Shown: positions 38,731 through 48,685 of the stretch, piece after piece | How the letters are laid out: every line of letters starts with the position of its first letter | How positions within the stretch are numbered: position 1 is the stretch's first letter | Assembly (NCBI GenBank): GCA_031274765.1 | Contig: JAISPR010000010.1 | Coordinates: 1-64,000, forward strand | DNA: 64,000 nt | Direction: 5' to 3' | From: Nitrososphaerota archaeon | GTDB lineage: Archaea > Thermoproteota > Bathyarchaeia > Bathyarchaeales > Bathycorpusculaceae | Notes under the pieces: generated by a model | Seen by the model: the letters and a program-made list of their open reading frames with translations, nothing else | What the model was told of the DNA's origin: nothing | The model's database searches: none | Position numbers and translations under genes: made by a program

Positions 38731-38843
38731 ATAGTGTGCAAAGCCAAAAACAATATCTCTAAACATATAGGCAGTGTATATCTCTTTTTTTGTTTTTGTA
38801 TGTTGTGGTTTGGTGAATTTTATTGGAATTTTTGCACAGTCTG
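38731..38843. repeat. MITE-like family E, copy 2
   Basis: ...GGTTTGGTGAATTTTATTGGAATTTTTGCACAGTCTG shared with copy 1; degraded left end. Confidence 0.65.
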
Positions 38844-39057
38844 AATTGTTGCATTTGTTCTCTTGATATAGCTTTTGTTTTTTGGGTCGGGGTTTGTTTT
38901 TTGTAGCCGAAACTGGTTTTGTGTATTATTGACTGTTGTTTTTATGTATCTGGCTAAGTGGCAAGGGCTATAAGTAAAACTCGAGGGTTATCTTTTTAAT
39001 GTACCTTGTGAGTAAAAGAGTAATAAGGGGTATGGATTTAGCGGGGGACAAAGTGAA

Positions 39058-39717
39058 ATGGTACTTCCATCAGAAACAGAAGAGCGCGTAAAGCGCAGAG
39101 CACTGAACGCTTGTCAGGATAATCTGCGCAAGGTGGTTGATGTGTCAAGAAAAATCCCGCAACTTGTTGAATACTTTACAAGCGGCGACAAAGAAAGTGC
39201 ACGTAAATTATTTAGTGAAATCAAAGTCGGTGAAGAAGAGGTTGTTAACGCACGCCGCATGGTCAGTCAAGAATTAGCTGAGATAGGTGCTATTCTTTTT
39301 GCACGTGAAGATTTTCTTAGGTTTACCAATCTTTCAAGTGAAATAGCTGACTTCTCAGAGGGTATTGCATATTATCTTGTGGCGATTATGGAACATAACT
39401 GGAATATTCCACAGGAAATCAAAAAAGACCTTTTACAACTCAGTTTGGCTGTGTTAGATTCGGTGCTCAAACTCCGTGAAACAATGATGGTTCTCAATTA
39501 TGGTTCACAAAAAGCTCTGGAGCGTGCAAAAGACGTTGAAATCGCTGAACGTATTGTTGATGATCAATATCGGGCGCTTGCTATAAAGATTCTTAGTAGC
39601 AAACTTGATTTCCCTGCACTTATGCTTATGCGTGATGTATTGCAGTTGCTTGAAAATTCTGCTGATAAAGCCGAAGATGCTGCAGATGTAGCGCGTTTGC
39701 TCTCTTTTATCATGTGA
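39058..39717 (+). CDS. DUF47 (PhoU-like) protein
   Basis: All-helical; EEEVVNARRMVSQELAEIGAILFAREDFLRFTNLSSEIADFSEGIAYYLV...ENSADKAEDAADVARLL. Confidence 0.88.
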   Translation: MVLPSETEERVKRRALNACQDNLRKVVDVSRKIPQLVEYFTSGDKESARKLFSEIKVGEEEVVNARRMVSQELAEIGAILFAREDFLRFTNLSSEIADFSEGIAYYLVAIMEHNWNIPQEIKKDLLQLSLAVLDSVLKLRETMMVLNYGSQKALERAKDVEIAERIVDDQYRALAIKILSSKLDFPALMLMRDVLQLLENSADKAEDAADVARLLSFIM

Positions 39718-40277
39718 CCTTGATGGATAAAACAAAGGTTGAGCTTATCGAAAATTTTTTGGTTGTTTGGAATCCTCAGGAAGGGATTCAGCTCTACAAA
39801 ACGGCCTACTATGGTAAACCTGTAGGTATTCCTAAACCCAAGGTTCCCGAGTTTGATGTGCCCTTAGTTTTGGATTTGATGGAGGGTTTTTATCTGGCAG
39901 AAACTCAGAAAATTGAAATTTTTGAGAATCCTGGGGAAGTTAGAGTTAGTCTTAAAAAATTGCGTCAGAAAGCCAAGCAGCTCTACGATGAATTCGAAGA
40001 AAAATATGCTGTTTATCGTGATATGCGTGATAGTGGTTTGATTGTTACGCCTGGTATCAAGTTTGGTTGTGATTTTGCTGTATACAAATACGGTCCTGGT
40101 GTGGAGCATGCGCCCTATATGGTGATTGTTAAAAGTGTTGGGTCCGATATTTCTGCTACTGAAATCGTTAAGAATGGTCGGCTTGCGACGACGGTGCGGA
40201 AACGTTTTATTATTGCGGTGCCAAATTTGGCTTCTAAGCAAATAAAATATCTTATGTTTAAATGGTTTAAAGCGTAA
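39714..40277 (+). CDS. endA: tRNA-splicing endonuclease
   Basis: YRDMRDSGLIVTPGIKFGCDFAVYKYGPGVEHAPYMVIV...RLATTVRKRFIIAVP; start 39714 (GTG) or 39723 (ATG). Confidence 0.92.
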   Translation: MTLMDKTKVELIENFLVVWNPQEGIQLYKTAYYGKPVGIPKPKVPEFDVPLVLDLMEGFYLAETQKIEIFENPGEVRVSLKKLRQKAKQLYDEFEEKYAVYRDMRDSGLIVTPGIKFGCDFAVYKYGPGVEHAPYMVIVKSVGSDISATEIVKNGRLATTVRKRFIIAVPNLASKQIKYLMFKWFKA

Positions 40278-40548
40278 ATTGTTGTTTTTTTGTGGTAGAC
40301 AAAACAAGGCTTAGTGTTGTGTTTGGTGATTGATGGGTAGTTGGTGGTTGGTTTATTGTTGTTAGTTTGTCTCAAACTTATTCTTGCGGTTTGAGTGAAA
40401 TTATGATGAATTAAATTTCCAGAAAAGCATCAAAAACACTGTCAAAAAGTAACTAAATAAATCAAACAAGAAAACTTGTAGGCTAAATCAATATAAATAT
40501 TAAATCTACACGCAAAACGTGTCGTTAACCATGTTACAAGCAAATTTT

Positions 40549-40712
40549 GGCAGTGGAATAATATGGAATAGTTTTTCACCGGTCAGATGCAATAGTGTTG
40601 CCCTAAATTAAGAGGACTTTTCTTTTCAAACCTCAAAGAGTCTGCCAATCACATATGAGCCAACATGCATTTGATCTGCACTAAATTAACTATTCTAAAT
40701 TGGTACACTGCC
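40549..40712. repeat. MITE-like family C, copy 2
   Basis: GGCAGTGGAATAATATGGAATAGTTTTTCACCGGTCAG ... ACTATTCTAAATTGGTACACTGCC. Confidence 0.82.
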
Positions 40713-41158
40713 GGTATATGGGGTGCGTTCAATGAGGGGTTCTTCGTTAAAACAGGTGGGTGAGGACAAAGCTTTGTTACGCTTTAGTAGTTGTGTGGAA
40801 CATATGGAAGGTATGCACAAGTTTTTAGAAGGAAACGTTGTTGTTTGTTGAAAGGAAAGAAAAGTCACTGAGATTACTCACCTGAAATAGCCAAAGACCC
40901 TGGGAGGCGAAAAATTTGAGGTTTGAGAAAATTTGTACGGGCATCTGGGATTTGAATGAGTCTTTAGGTCTCTAACAGTGTCGCAACGGTACTTGAGCCT
41001 CTTAAAATTCCCCTTCAAACTCTGATCCTCAACCCATAGCAAACCATTATTACAAAACGCCAAAATTCAGGCTACAATAAATCCTTCCAAACTCAAAATT
41101 TAAAAATTTAACCCCTAACGCTCCAAATATCATCAACCAATAAACAACATTGCTCTAC

Positions 41159-41319
41159 ACTTACATTTGGCAGTTTGGGAAAAAAATATTTTGAATTGTT
41201 TATATTACCAGTTGCTGCGTGTTTTTGGTTATGTTTACGATGATTTTCTTATTTTTTTGAATATTTTTTGAGCATGATTTAATTTTTGGCTGTGTTGGGT
41301 CAAACTGCCGAATGTAAGT
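41159..41319. repeat. MITE-like family B, copy 1
   Basis: ACTTACATTTGGCAGTTT ... AAACTGCCGAATGTAAGT; 18-bp TIRs with one mismatch; TA nearby on each side. Confidence 0.88.
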
Positions 41320-41330
41320 CTATAAGGTGG

Positions 41331-42641
41331 CTAATTCGCGATTATGGTCTGGTTTTGGAATTCACCACGGATACATTGATGCGGATAAACTTTTGTCGCC
41401 GTTAAAGAACACCCCTCTTCAAGTGTCACATCATCTGCAACTACACTTGTTGCCCCTATACGTGTGGGTTTATTCCCCTTCGAATTAATCACAACATGTC
41501 TACCAACGATGCTATCATAGATTTCTGCATTCTCTCCAACTATCACGCGATCCATCACTGCAGAATTAGCGATAACCACATTTTTGCCCACCCGAGTAAA
41601 ATTATCAATACAACTATTAGTGATACGTGCGCCCTCTTCAATTTGACAGTGCCGACCAATCAATACAGTACCTTCAATCTCAATTTTACCTCTTTTTATT
41701 TGATCAATGATTTCTTGGCGCCATTTTTCTGATTCTGCACTATCACCCTGCACCCAAATCATACTTTTGTCACTCAACCTGCCGCCAAAATCTTTAAGGG
41801 TGGATAATCCGCCTTGCAATAGGTTTTTCATGGCTTCCAGGTAGCTCTTAGGTGTACCTACATCATACCAACTGCCCTTTAAAGTGTAACCATACACTGG
41901 ACGACCTGTTGAAATAACATAGGGAATAAAATCATAACCAAAATCTAGCCTATTTTTTTCTTTGATGATTTGCTGTACCCCTTTTTCTTTAAGAATTTTG
42001 CGAATTTCTGGAGAGAGCACATAGAGTCCAGTGTTGGCCAGATTACTTGGAGCATCTTTGGGCTGGGGCTTTTCGACAAATTTTTGGATACGACCTGATT
42101 TGTCAATGTCTGCTATTCCTAAGCCCTCCACGTTATCAACTTCTCGGAGCACTATGGTTAGAGCCGCTTCTTTTTCTTTGTGAAAATCGATGATGTTTTT
42201 GACTTTTATATCAAAAATATTGTCTCCTTGAACCGCGAATACAGGGGTGTTAATCTCATAATAATCCATGTTTATGTGTGCAGAATCTGCACTGCCTAAA
42301 TCAGGTACGTTTGGTTGATACTTTATATGAATCGGCGGATTTATGCCATAGCGTGCCGAAAAACCCGTACCATCTTCAAAATAATCATAGAGATCACGAT
42401 AATTGGTGTAACCTTTGACGCCAAAAATAAAATTACGTATGCCCTGACTTGCCAATGTCAACAATGAGAACTCTACAAGCGGCCTGTTTAGTAGGCGTAG
42501 ACAGGCTTTGCTGGTTTCTGCTGTTAGGGGTAAAAGGCGTGTAGCTTTCCCGCCCACTGGAATAATAACGCGGATTTTGTCTGGATTGTAGCTGTCTCTG
42601 AGGGAGGGTTTATGGCAGTCATCCAAGTGTTTTACCAACAT
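41331..42641 (-). CDS. Sugar-phosphate nucleotidyltransferase with left-handed beta-helix C-terminus
   Basis: VRVIIPVGGKATRLLPLTAETSKACLRLLNRPLVEF; VFAVQGDNIFD; C-terminal hexapeptide repeats. Confidence 0.92.
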   Translation of the reverse strand: MLVKHLDDCHKPSLRDSYNPDKIRVIIPVGGKATRLLPLTAETSKACLRLLNRPLVEFSLLTLASQGIRNFIFGVKGYTNYRDLYDYFEDGTGFSARYGINPPIHIKYQPNVPDLGSADSAHINMDYYEINTPVFAVQGDNIFDIKVKNIIDFHKEKEAALTIVLREVDNVEGLGIADIDKSGRIQKFVEKPQPKDAPSNLANTGLYVLSPEIRKILKEKGVQQIIKEKNRLDFGYDFIPYVISTGRPVYGYTLKGSWYDVGTPKSYLEAMKNLLQGGLSTLKDFGGRLSDKSMIWVQGDSAESEKWRQEIIDQIKRGKIEIEGTVLIGRHCQIEEGARITNSCIDNFTRVGKNVVIANSAVMDRVIVGENAEIYDSIVGRHVVINSKGNKPTRIGATSVVADDVTLEEGCSLTATKVYPHQCIRGEFQNQTIIAN

Positions 42642-42728
42642 CTATGGTTAGAGGGTTAATCCTTTTAATGTTTTGCATATTCGTAGTTCCAAAAGTTCCA
42701 AAAGTACTAACCGTTAACACCCTGTATA

Positions 42729-42823
42729 GGCAACCTCCGAAAACCCATTTCAGAAAACCAAACAACACAGTTGGAGTTTTTAGCAAACGATTTTTGGAAA
42801 AATATAGGTTTTCGGAGGTCGCC
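42729..42823. repeat. MITE-like family D, copy 2
   Basis: TATAGGCAACCTCCGAAAACCCA ... TATAGGTTTTCGGAGGTCGCCTATA inverted ends with TA flanks. Confidence 0.85.
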
Positions 42824-42968
42824 TATAGTTTTATTTTTCCATGGAGCTTCAAAATGATTTTACCCTAACTTGGCATTTACCCCTGCGCAATCTCTAAACG
42901 TGATATCGTGCCAGATAAATACATAAGCCGAAAGCTCCTACATAACGCCTACTTGCAAGCGCAAGGAT

Positions 42969-42980
42969 AATATATATAAT
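42969..42980 (+). promoter_or_regulatory. Candidate archaeal TATA box
   Basis: AATATATATAAT about 38 bp upstream of ATG 43012, spacing compatible with a short leader. Confidence 0.35.
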
Positions 42981-43011
42981 CTTAATCATCTGATTTGAAT
43001 GGTGCACAAAG

Positions 43012-44166
43012 ATGAAGAGCAGAGTCAGTAGCCTTGGATACGTTAACCGCATACAAGAAAACATTTTAGCTATTAAAAAACGAGAACTCGCGCCCCTCTA
43101 TGAAGAACTCAAAGCCGCAGACTGCGTAATCTGTGGAGGCTCTGGCCGGTCCCTATACTCACTCAACGCTGCTATGAGCCAAATAGCGCTTGCAACTACA
43201 GGCTGGCGCAATAAAGTGGTTCTAACACCCGACGACCCTGGCTTTCCAGGAAAAAGCATGTACGAAGCCGCCATGGACCTAGAAAGACGCTACAAAAAAA
43301 CTCTCTTATTGATGAATTCAGGAAGCGGTTATAGCGACGATCCTTTGGTTATGGCCCAAGACCTCGCCAAATACATCGAAGATAAAAAATCCACCCATTT
43401 CTCCATGGGGTTACTTACCTCTGCAGCAAATTCTCCTCTAGCAGAAATCACCAGCAAATATGGTACTGTGGTACAACTCAAAGGCAGGGGCAAACTCAAG
43501 CCCAGTTTTGAATACTCTGAAACAGGTATGATGGGTGACATTTTTGAACTTGGCACATTAGAACTTCTCAACAGCATGACTGAAGCGGTATATCGAAACC
43601 TCGATGTTGATGAAGTTTTTAAATTGTGCACAGAGGAATTTGAAAAAATCGGGGAAATGATAGACAGCAACGTTAATAGCGAAACTTATGTGCGTCTTGT
43701 TGATTTGCTTGAGCGACGGACTGATCTGTTTTTGGGCGGGCGTGGCACTGCAAACGAAATTGCCAAAATGACCGGTGTACGATTATTCCACATCAAAAGT
43801 TTCCTTGGTGATAATGTCTATATCACTCGGGGCGTTAATACCCCTCATCCAAGGGCGGGTGATTTGGAAATTTTGATCTCTTATTCAGGTGAAACGCGGC
43901 CTGTAATTCTTTGGGCTGATGTGCTCAAAAAGTTTGCTGGAACCGTTTTTGCCATAACAAGTAACCAGGAGTCTACGCTTGCTAGATCAGCAGATCTTAA
44001 AATAATTTTGCCCGAAGTGGCTAAGAATAGTTCGCCAAGACGCTTCTATACGCGTGCGGCTTTTGTTCTTAGTCCTTTACCCGTAAAGCTTGCGACGCGT
44101 CTTGGTGAACGGGGCTTAAATTTACCTGAATACATTATCAGTTGGTATCATAGTGTCACTCAGTAG
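43012..44166 (+). CDS. Protein with two SIS (sugar isomerase) domains
   Basis: VICGGSGRSLYSLNAAMSQIAL, TLLLMNSGSGYSDDPLVMAQDL and LFLGGRGTANEIAKMTGVRLFHI, LEILISYSGETRPVILWADVL. Confidence 0.82.
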   Translation: MKSRVSSLGYVNRIQENILAIKKRELAPLYEELKAADCVICGGSGRSLYSLNAAMSQIALATTGWRNKVVLTPDDPGFPGKSMYEAAMDLERRYKKTLLLMNSGSGYSDDPLVMAQDLAKYIEDKKSTHFSMGLLTSAANSPLAEITSKYGTVVQLKGRGKLKPSFEYSETGMMGDIFELGTLELLNSMTEAVYRNLDVDEVFKLCTEEFEKIGEMIDSNVNSETYVRLVDLLERRTDLFLGGRGTANEIAKMTGVRLFHIKSFLGDNVYITRGVNTPHPRAGDLEILISYSGETRPVILWADVLKKFAGTVFAITSNQESTLARSADLKIILPEVAKNSSPRRFYTRAAFVLSPLPVKLATRLGERGLNLPEYIISWYHSVTQ

Positions 44167-44201
44167 ATGCAGTAGTAGGGTGTCGATTTATAGGTGACTG
44201 T

Positions 44202-44993
44202 ATGAATCTGTTGCAGGCTATGACTTTGGGTTTAATTCAGGGGACAACGGAGTGGTTGCCCATATCTAGTACTGGGCATTTGCGGTTGGCTGAGAATTTT
44301 TTTGGTTTGCGTTTGCCTTTGCTTTTTGATGTGCTCTTGCATGCGGGAACTTTGTTGGTTACCTTAATTTATTTCCGGGGTGCCATTAAAGCCGTGTTGG
44401 TTTCGTTTTGGCATCGTGATTTTCATTCTGAGGCTGGTCGTCTTGTTTTACCTATAATTGTGGGGTCTATTCCTACTGCGCTTATTGGTGCAGTGGTGGG
44501 TGATTGGTTCGATAGTTATTTTAGCAGTTTGATGTGGCTTGGGGTATGGTTATTTGTTAGTGGGGTTTTGCTTTTGGCAACTAAATTTAGTGTTGAACGT
44601 AGTGCCTCTCTTAGTTTACCTATTGCGGTTTTGGTGGGTGTTATGCAGGGGTTCTCTATTATCCCAAGTGCGTCGCGGAGTGGGTTTACTATATCAACAA
44701 TGCTTCTTTTGGGTATAAAGCGGGAGGTGGCTTTTAAATTTGCTTTTTTGCTCTCTATTCCTGCGGTTATTGGTGCTTTGGGTTTGACTCTCTATAAAGA
44801 GCACGGGGCTTTTATGGTTGCGGGTATTGGTTTATCTGAAGTCGTTGTTGCACTTAGTGTGACTGTTTTTGTGAGTTTTTTGGCGATAAAGTTGCTTGAG
44901 AAGAGTTTGAATGCAAAAAAGTTCTATCTGTTTAGTATTTACTGTTTTACTCTGGGTGCCATTATGATTTTGCTAGATGTTTTGGGGTACTAG
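44202..44993 (+). CDS. uppP: Undecaprenyl/polyprenyl-diphosphatase UppP (BacA)
   Basis: LGLIQGTTEWLPISSTGHLRLAE; GVMQGFSIIPSASRSGFTISTMLLLGIKREVAFKFAFLLSIPAVIGA. Confidence 0.96.
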   Translation: MNLLQAMTLGLIQGTTEWLPISSTGHLRLAENFFGLRLPLLFDVLLHAGTLLVTLIYFRGAIKAVLVSFWHRDFHSEAGRLVLPIIVGSIPTALIGAVVGDWFDSYFSSLMWLGVWLFVSGVLLLATKFSVERSASLSLPIAVLVGVMQGFSIIPSASRSGFTISTMLLLGIKREVAFKFAFLLSIPAVIGALGLTLYKEHGAFMVAGIGLSEVVVALSVTVFVSFLAIKLLEKSLNAKKFYLFSIYCFTLGAIMILLDVLGY

Positions 44994-46397
44994 CCAAGAT
45001 GGTTTACCTATGAGAAATTCTGTAAAGAAAACTGCGAAATCGGGGTTTTCTGTATAAATTTTGATAATTTCGGTATTGGTCATTATTTTAAAGTTTTGTT
45101 TTATGGTTTGTGCAACTAGGTTTGCGGTTCCGGCGTTTTTGCCGCCGTTGTCTGAGAGTTTTTCTTGTAGCAGAGTTGAGGCGGTAGGGTATTTATTTGG
45201 GATCTCTACGTTCCAGCGTCCGTTTTCAATGTAGGGGCCGGTGTGTAGAGTATTTGTGGTTGTATATTTTGTGAGGAATGTGTCGCATTCTGCTTGTTTT
45301 TCTAGTTGTGGGCCTATGTGTTTTTTTGTGTTGGGTAGTTTGTGTTGTTCTAGTTCGAAAATAAAGATGCAAAGGGTTGTTTGGTTACTCCAGATGGTGT
45401 CTCGCAGGACTTTGAATTTGTGGGTTTCTAGTAGGCTGCGTAGGGCGCGTTTGGTGCGGTAGAGTTGGCCCCACAGTATGTCAGGGACGGCTTCTATTGC
45501 GTTGGTGGTTATGTAGAGATAGGTGCTGTTTTGGGGGGTGAGTTTTTTTTTGATGGTTTGGGGGGTGTGTGCGTGGGTGGGGGGTGGGTAGAAAAAGTTT
45601 TGGGTTGGGGCTTTTAGGTATGCTCTGGTGGCGGCGATGAATTCGTAGAGTTTTTGTGGTTGGACTGCGGAAGCGACGTTTCGGGTTTTGTCTACGGGGT
45701 CAATAATTATTAGAGGGTCTGTGAAGAGTTGTTCGATTTCTTTTGTGTGGTTGTAGTGGTTTTCGGGGTCGATTATGATGCGTTTGTTGTAGGCGGCAAA
45801 TGTGTTGATGACTTCTTGGAAGGTGCCATAGTGGAGGACTAAGAGTTCGCAGAGATATCCGCTAAAGCCGCCGATTTTGATTTCTGCGCCATAAACGTTG
45901 ATGCCTTGCATGAATTTTTTGAGGAGACGTATTTCACTTGGGAGTTTTTGGGTTAGGTGTGTGTGGATGTAGTCAGTGTGGTAGGGTGTGCGGTCGGTTG
46001 CGCTTTGCCATTTGCCCGGGGGTGTGTTGTAGCAGGGTACAATGTCTATGCGGTAGTTTTCTACAAAGATTTCTAGGTAGGGGTGTTGCGCGTATCGTTG
46101 GATTTGTTTAGCGTTTCCGGCGGCTTTTTTTGCAATACGTAGGCTTATGTCTTTGAGGTTTTGGAGGGGGATAGTGGTGGGTAGGCGGATAAAGATGTCG
46201 ATGTCGGGGTTTTCGCTTAGCCAGGTGTCTTTGGCGACTGAGCCCTCAACGCGGACAATGGCTTTTATACCCTCGGCTTGGCAGGTGGTTTGGATTTTTT
46301 TTTCTATGGTACGGCTTAGGGTGTTGACTTTTTGACGTTCTTCTGGGGTGGGTGTAATTTTGTTTAGTATTTGTTGGGTTAGGGTGTTTTGGTTCAT
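44973..46397 (-). CDS. cca: Archaeal CCA-adding enzyme (class I)
   Basis: VRVEGSVAKDTWLSENPDIDIFIRLP; IGGFSGYLCELLVLHYGTF; IIDPVDKTRNVASAV. Confidence 0.95.
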   Translation of the reverse strand: MNQNTLTQQILNKITPTPEERQKVNTLSRTIEKKIQTTCQAEGIKAIVRVEGSVAKDTWLSENPDIDIFIRLPTTIPLQNLKDISLRIAKKAAGNAKQIQRYAQHPYLEIFVENYRIDIVPCYNTPPGKWQSATDRTPYHTDYIHTHLTQKLPSEIRLLKKFMQGINVYGAEIKIGGFSGYLCELLVLHYGTFQEVINTFAAYNKRIIIDPENHYNHTKEIEQLFTDPLIIIDPVDKTRNVASAVQPQKLYEFIAATRAYLKAPTQNFFYPPPTHAHTPQTIKKKLTPQNSTYLYITTNAIEAVPDILWGQLYRTKRALRSLLETHKFKVLRDTIWSNQTTLCIFIFELEQHKLPNTKKHIGPQLEKQAECDTFLTKYTTTNTLHTGPYIENGRWNVEIPNKYPTASTLLQEKLSDNGGKNAGTANLVAQTIKQNFKIMTNTEIIKIYTENPDFAVFFTEFLIGKPSWLVPQNI

Positions 46398-46403
46398 TTT
46401 GGT

Positions 46404-46982
46404 TTAGGGGTAGTATTCTTTGAGTGTGCTATAGGTGGGGCCTTTGGGTGAGAGTTGGCTTTTTTTGAGGCGGAGGCAGTTGGCACGTGTGTTGCCAAAG
46501 TCATAGTTTTCTTGGCGTTGTACAAAATCGACGAGACGTTGTTTGTTGGCGCCGGAGCGGACGCGTGCAATGGTTAGGTGTGGGCTAAAGCCGTTGGGGT
46601 CAGGTGCGAAGCCTAAGTCATGTATTTTGGGTTCTAGTTGTTCAAAGATGCTTTTTAGTTGGTCTGCGCCGTCGGTTATGCCTGCCCAAACTATGCGGGG
46701 GTAATTGATTGTGGGAAATACTCCTAAGCCGGATAGTTGGATGTTAAATGGGGTGAATTTGATGGTTTTTATGGAGGTGTAAATTTTTTCTATCATGTCG
46801 GGGTTGATGAGCCCCAGAAAACGGATGGTTATGTGGATGTTTTTTGGTTCTACCATTTTGAGGTCTGCGTTAGTTTGGAGGAGGGATTTTTGGATGCTTG
46901 CAATCCGGTTTGTGATACTATCATTTTCGAGGTCGAAAGCTATGAAGCTTCTAATCTGTTGCTCGGACATACTTATCTTCAC
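46404..46982 (-). CDS. thpR: RNA 2',3'-cyclic phosphodiesterase
   Basis: IRSFIAFDLEND; PKNIHITIRFLG; FSPHLTIARVRS (two HxTx motifs). Confidence 0.95.
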   Translation of the reverse strand: MKISMSEQQIRSFIAFDLENDSITNRIASIQKSLLQTNADLKMVEPKNIHITIRFLGLINPDMIEKIYTSIKTIKFTPFNIQLSGLGVFPTINYPRIVWAGITDGADQLKSIFEQLEPKIHDLGFAPDPNGFSPHLTIARVRSGANKQRLVDFVQRQENYDFGNTRANCLRLKKSQLSPKGPTYSTLKEYYP

Positions 46983-47182
46983 TTTTAAAAATAGATAACC
47001 AAAATAAATGCTTTTAGCGGTATAAGTGTGGGTTGTTTGTTGTTTTTGGGTTTTTGGGGTGTTTGGGTTTGGTGTTTTGTGTGGGGGTGGGGGCGGGTTG
47101 TTGGGTTTGGGTTTGGGTGTTTGTTTGTAATAATCTTTAAATTAAATTAAATGATATTTTATTTACGTGACGTGTTGATACT

Positions 47183-47662
47183 ATGGTATATACCACACTC
47201 GCATCACCCCTAACCCAAAAACAAAAGCTTGTCTGGTTCCTACTAAACAAAGGCCACACCGCTGCTACCATTGCTGCCAAACTAAACACAACCCGCCAAT
47301 TTGTCAACCAAACCAAACTATCCGCCGAAGCCAAACTATCAACCACCTTGATAGACGTAGCACAAGCAAACGATCTCCAAATTACCAAACTCTACCCCAA
47401 AATTGGTGTCCTTATAGCATACCACCCTGCTCTAAAACGTAAAGCTATTCTCACTTATAGCACTAACTATGGTATAAAAGTCTGGTATTGGCACGACAAC
47501 CCTGAAGAAGTCACTGATCCCACTTTTCTAAATCAAGTCCGCCAATATTTAATCGATATTGCTATTGAAAGAAACCTAAACATTGAGAACACCAACAAAA
47601 TTCACCCCTCCAAATTAGCCCACCAAATCTTTTCAAAACTTATTCCTGAGTTCAATATATAA
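47183..47662 (+). CDS. HTH-containing protein
   Basis: LTQKQKLVWFLLNKGHTAATIAAKLNTTRQFVNQTKLSAEAKL resembles a sigma/Tfx-type HTH; unassigned C-terminal domain. Confidence 0.65.
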   Translation: MVYTTLASPLTQKQKLVWFLLNKGHTAATIAAKLNTTRQFVNQTKLSAEAKLSTTLIDVAQANDLQITKLYPKIGVLIAYHPALKRKAILTYSTNYGIKVWYWHDNPEEVTDPTFLNQVRQYLIDIAIERNLNIENTNKIHPSKLAHQIFSKLIPEFNI

Positions 47663-47684
47663 AGTCAAAACAAAAGTGTTCAAT

Positions 47685-47840
47685 GCTAACGTTTGGTTGT
47701 TTGGGAAAAATGTTTTGAATTATTTATATTGCTTGTTGTTGCGAGTTTTGGTTATTTTTACAATATTTTCTTATTTTTCGAATATTTTTGGGTGACAATT
47801 TAATTTTTGGCTGTTTTAGGTCAAACTGGCGAATGTAGGT
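47685..47840. repeat. MITE-like family B, copy 2
   Basis: GCTAACGTTTGGTTGTTTGGGAAAAATGTTTTGAATTATTTATATTGC...GGTCAAACTGGCGAATGTAGGT. Confidence 0.8.
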
Positions 47841-48155
47841 CCATAGTGTTAAGTATGCGATTTATTTTCTTCAAAAGATGGTTGTCAGAAGAGATAAACT
47901 ATTGAGAGTTTTCACCTAGATAGGTTTGCAAGTTTTGCCTCGTTAGGTTGCAAGAGAGGGGTGAAAAGTATGGAAAAATTGAAAGTTGATGGCCAAAAAC
48001 GTTGACGTAAGCTGGGTAAAACTACAAAAAATGGCGTTATCTAGCTATACGTGAAAACTCAAATTATTCTGGTTGTAACAGTTAAGCTCAGGTATGGTTT
48101 TAATGTTTTCCAGAAATCAGATAATGTTCTAATTTAGAGTGGCTGTTTGATGGGG

Positions 48156-48260
48156 AGGCTGTCCGAAAACTATGATTTTTTGTGTTTTTGGTGTAAACGG
48201 ATGGGGAAAAATGGTTCTTTTTTTGTTTTTCTGGGATTTTTGCTAGTTTTTGGACAGTTT
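48156..48260. repeat. MITE-like family A, degenerate copy
   Basis: AGGCTGTCCGAAAACTATGATTTTTTGTGTTTTTGGTGTAAACGGATGGGG...CTAGTTTTTGGACAGTTT. Confidence 0.8.
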
Positions 48261-48685
48261 GCGGGGTGTTGTTTTATGTGTCTGAATCATGGTGATATAG
48301 TTTGAAAATTAACCTGTTCAAAAGCGGGTATGTGGTCTATTGTGTTTTGTTTTTGGGTTTTTGGTAGTTATGGGTTGTAGGTTTGTTTGGTGGCTGTTTT
48401 GTTTGGGTTGGGTGGCTTTTGGAAATTTTTGCTGTGTGTCAGTGGACATTTATGTTGTAATGTCTAAATGTTTGTTCTGCTTGTGCGGTGGTTTTAAATC
48501 TGTCGTTATGTGGGTGTGCAATGGGGTGCGTTTTTAGATGTTGTTTTATGCCTGTGTTTTGCAAAATTTAATGTGGCCTGATGCGTTTTAGCGGCAAAAT
48601 CGTGAATTACGCGATAGTCATAAAAGGGAAACAATTTTGGCAAAAGACATATAACTTACTATGCAATAATTGACATATCTCAAGA

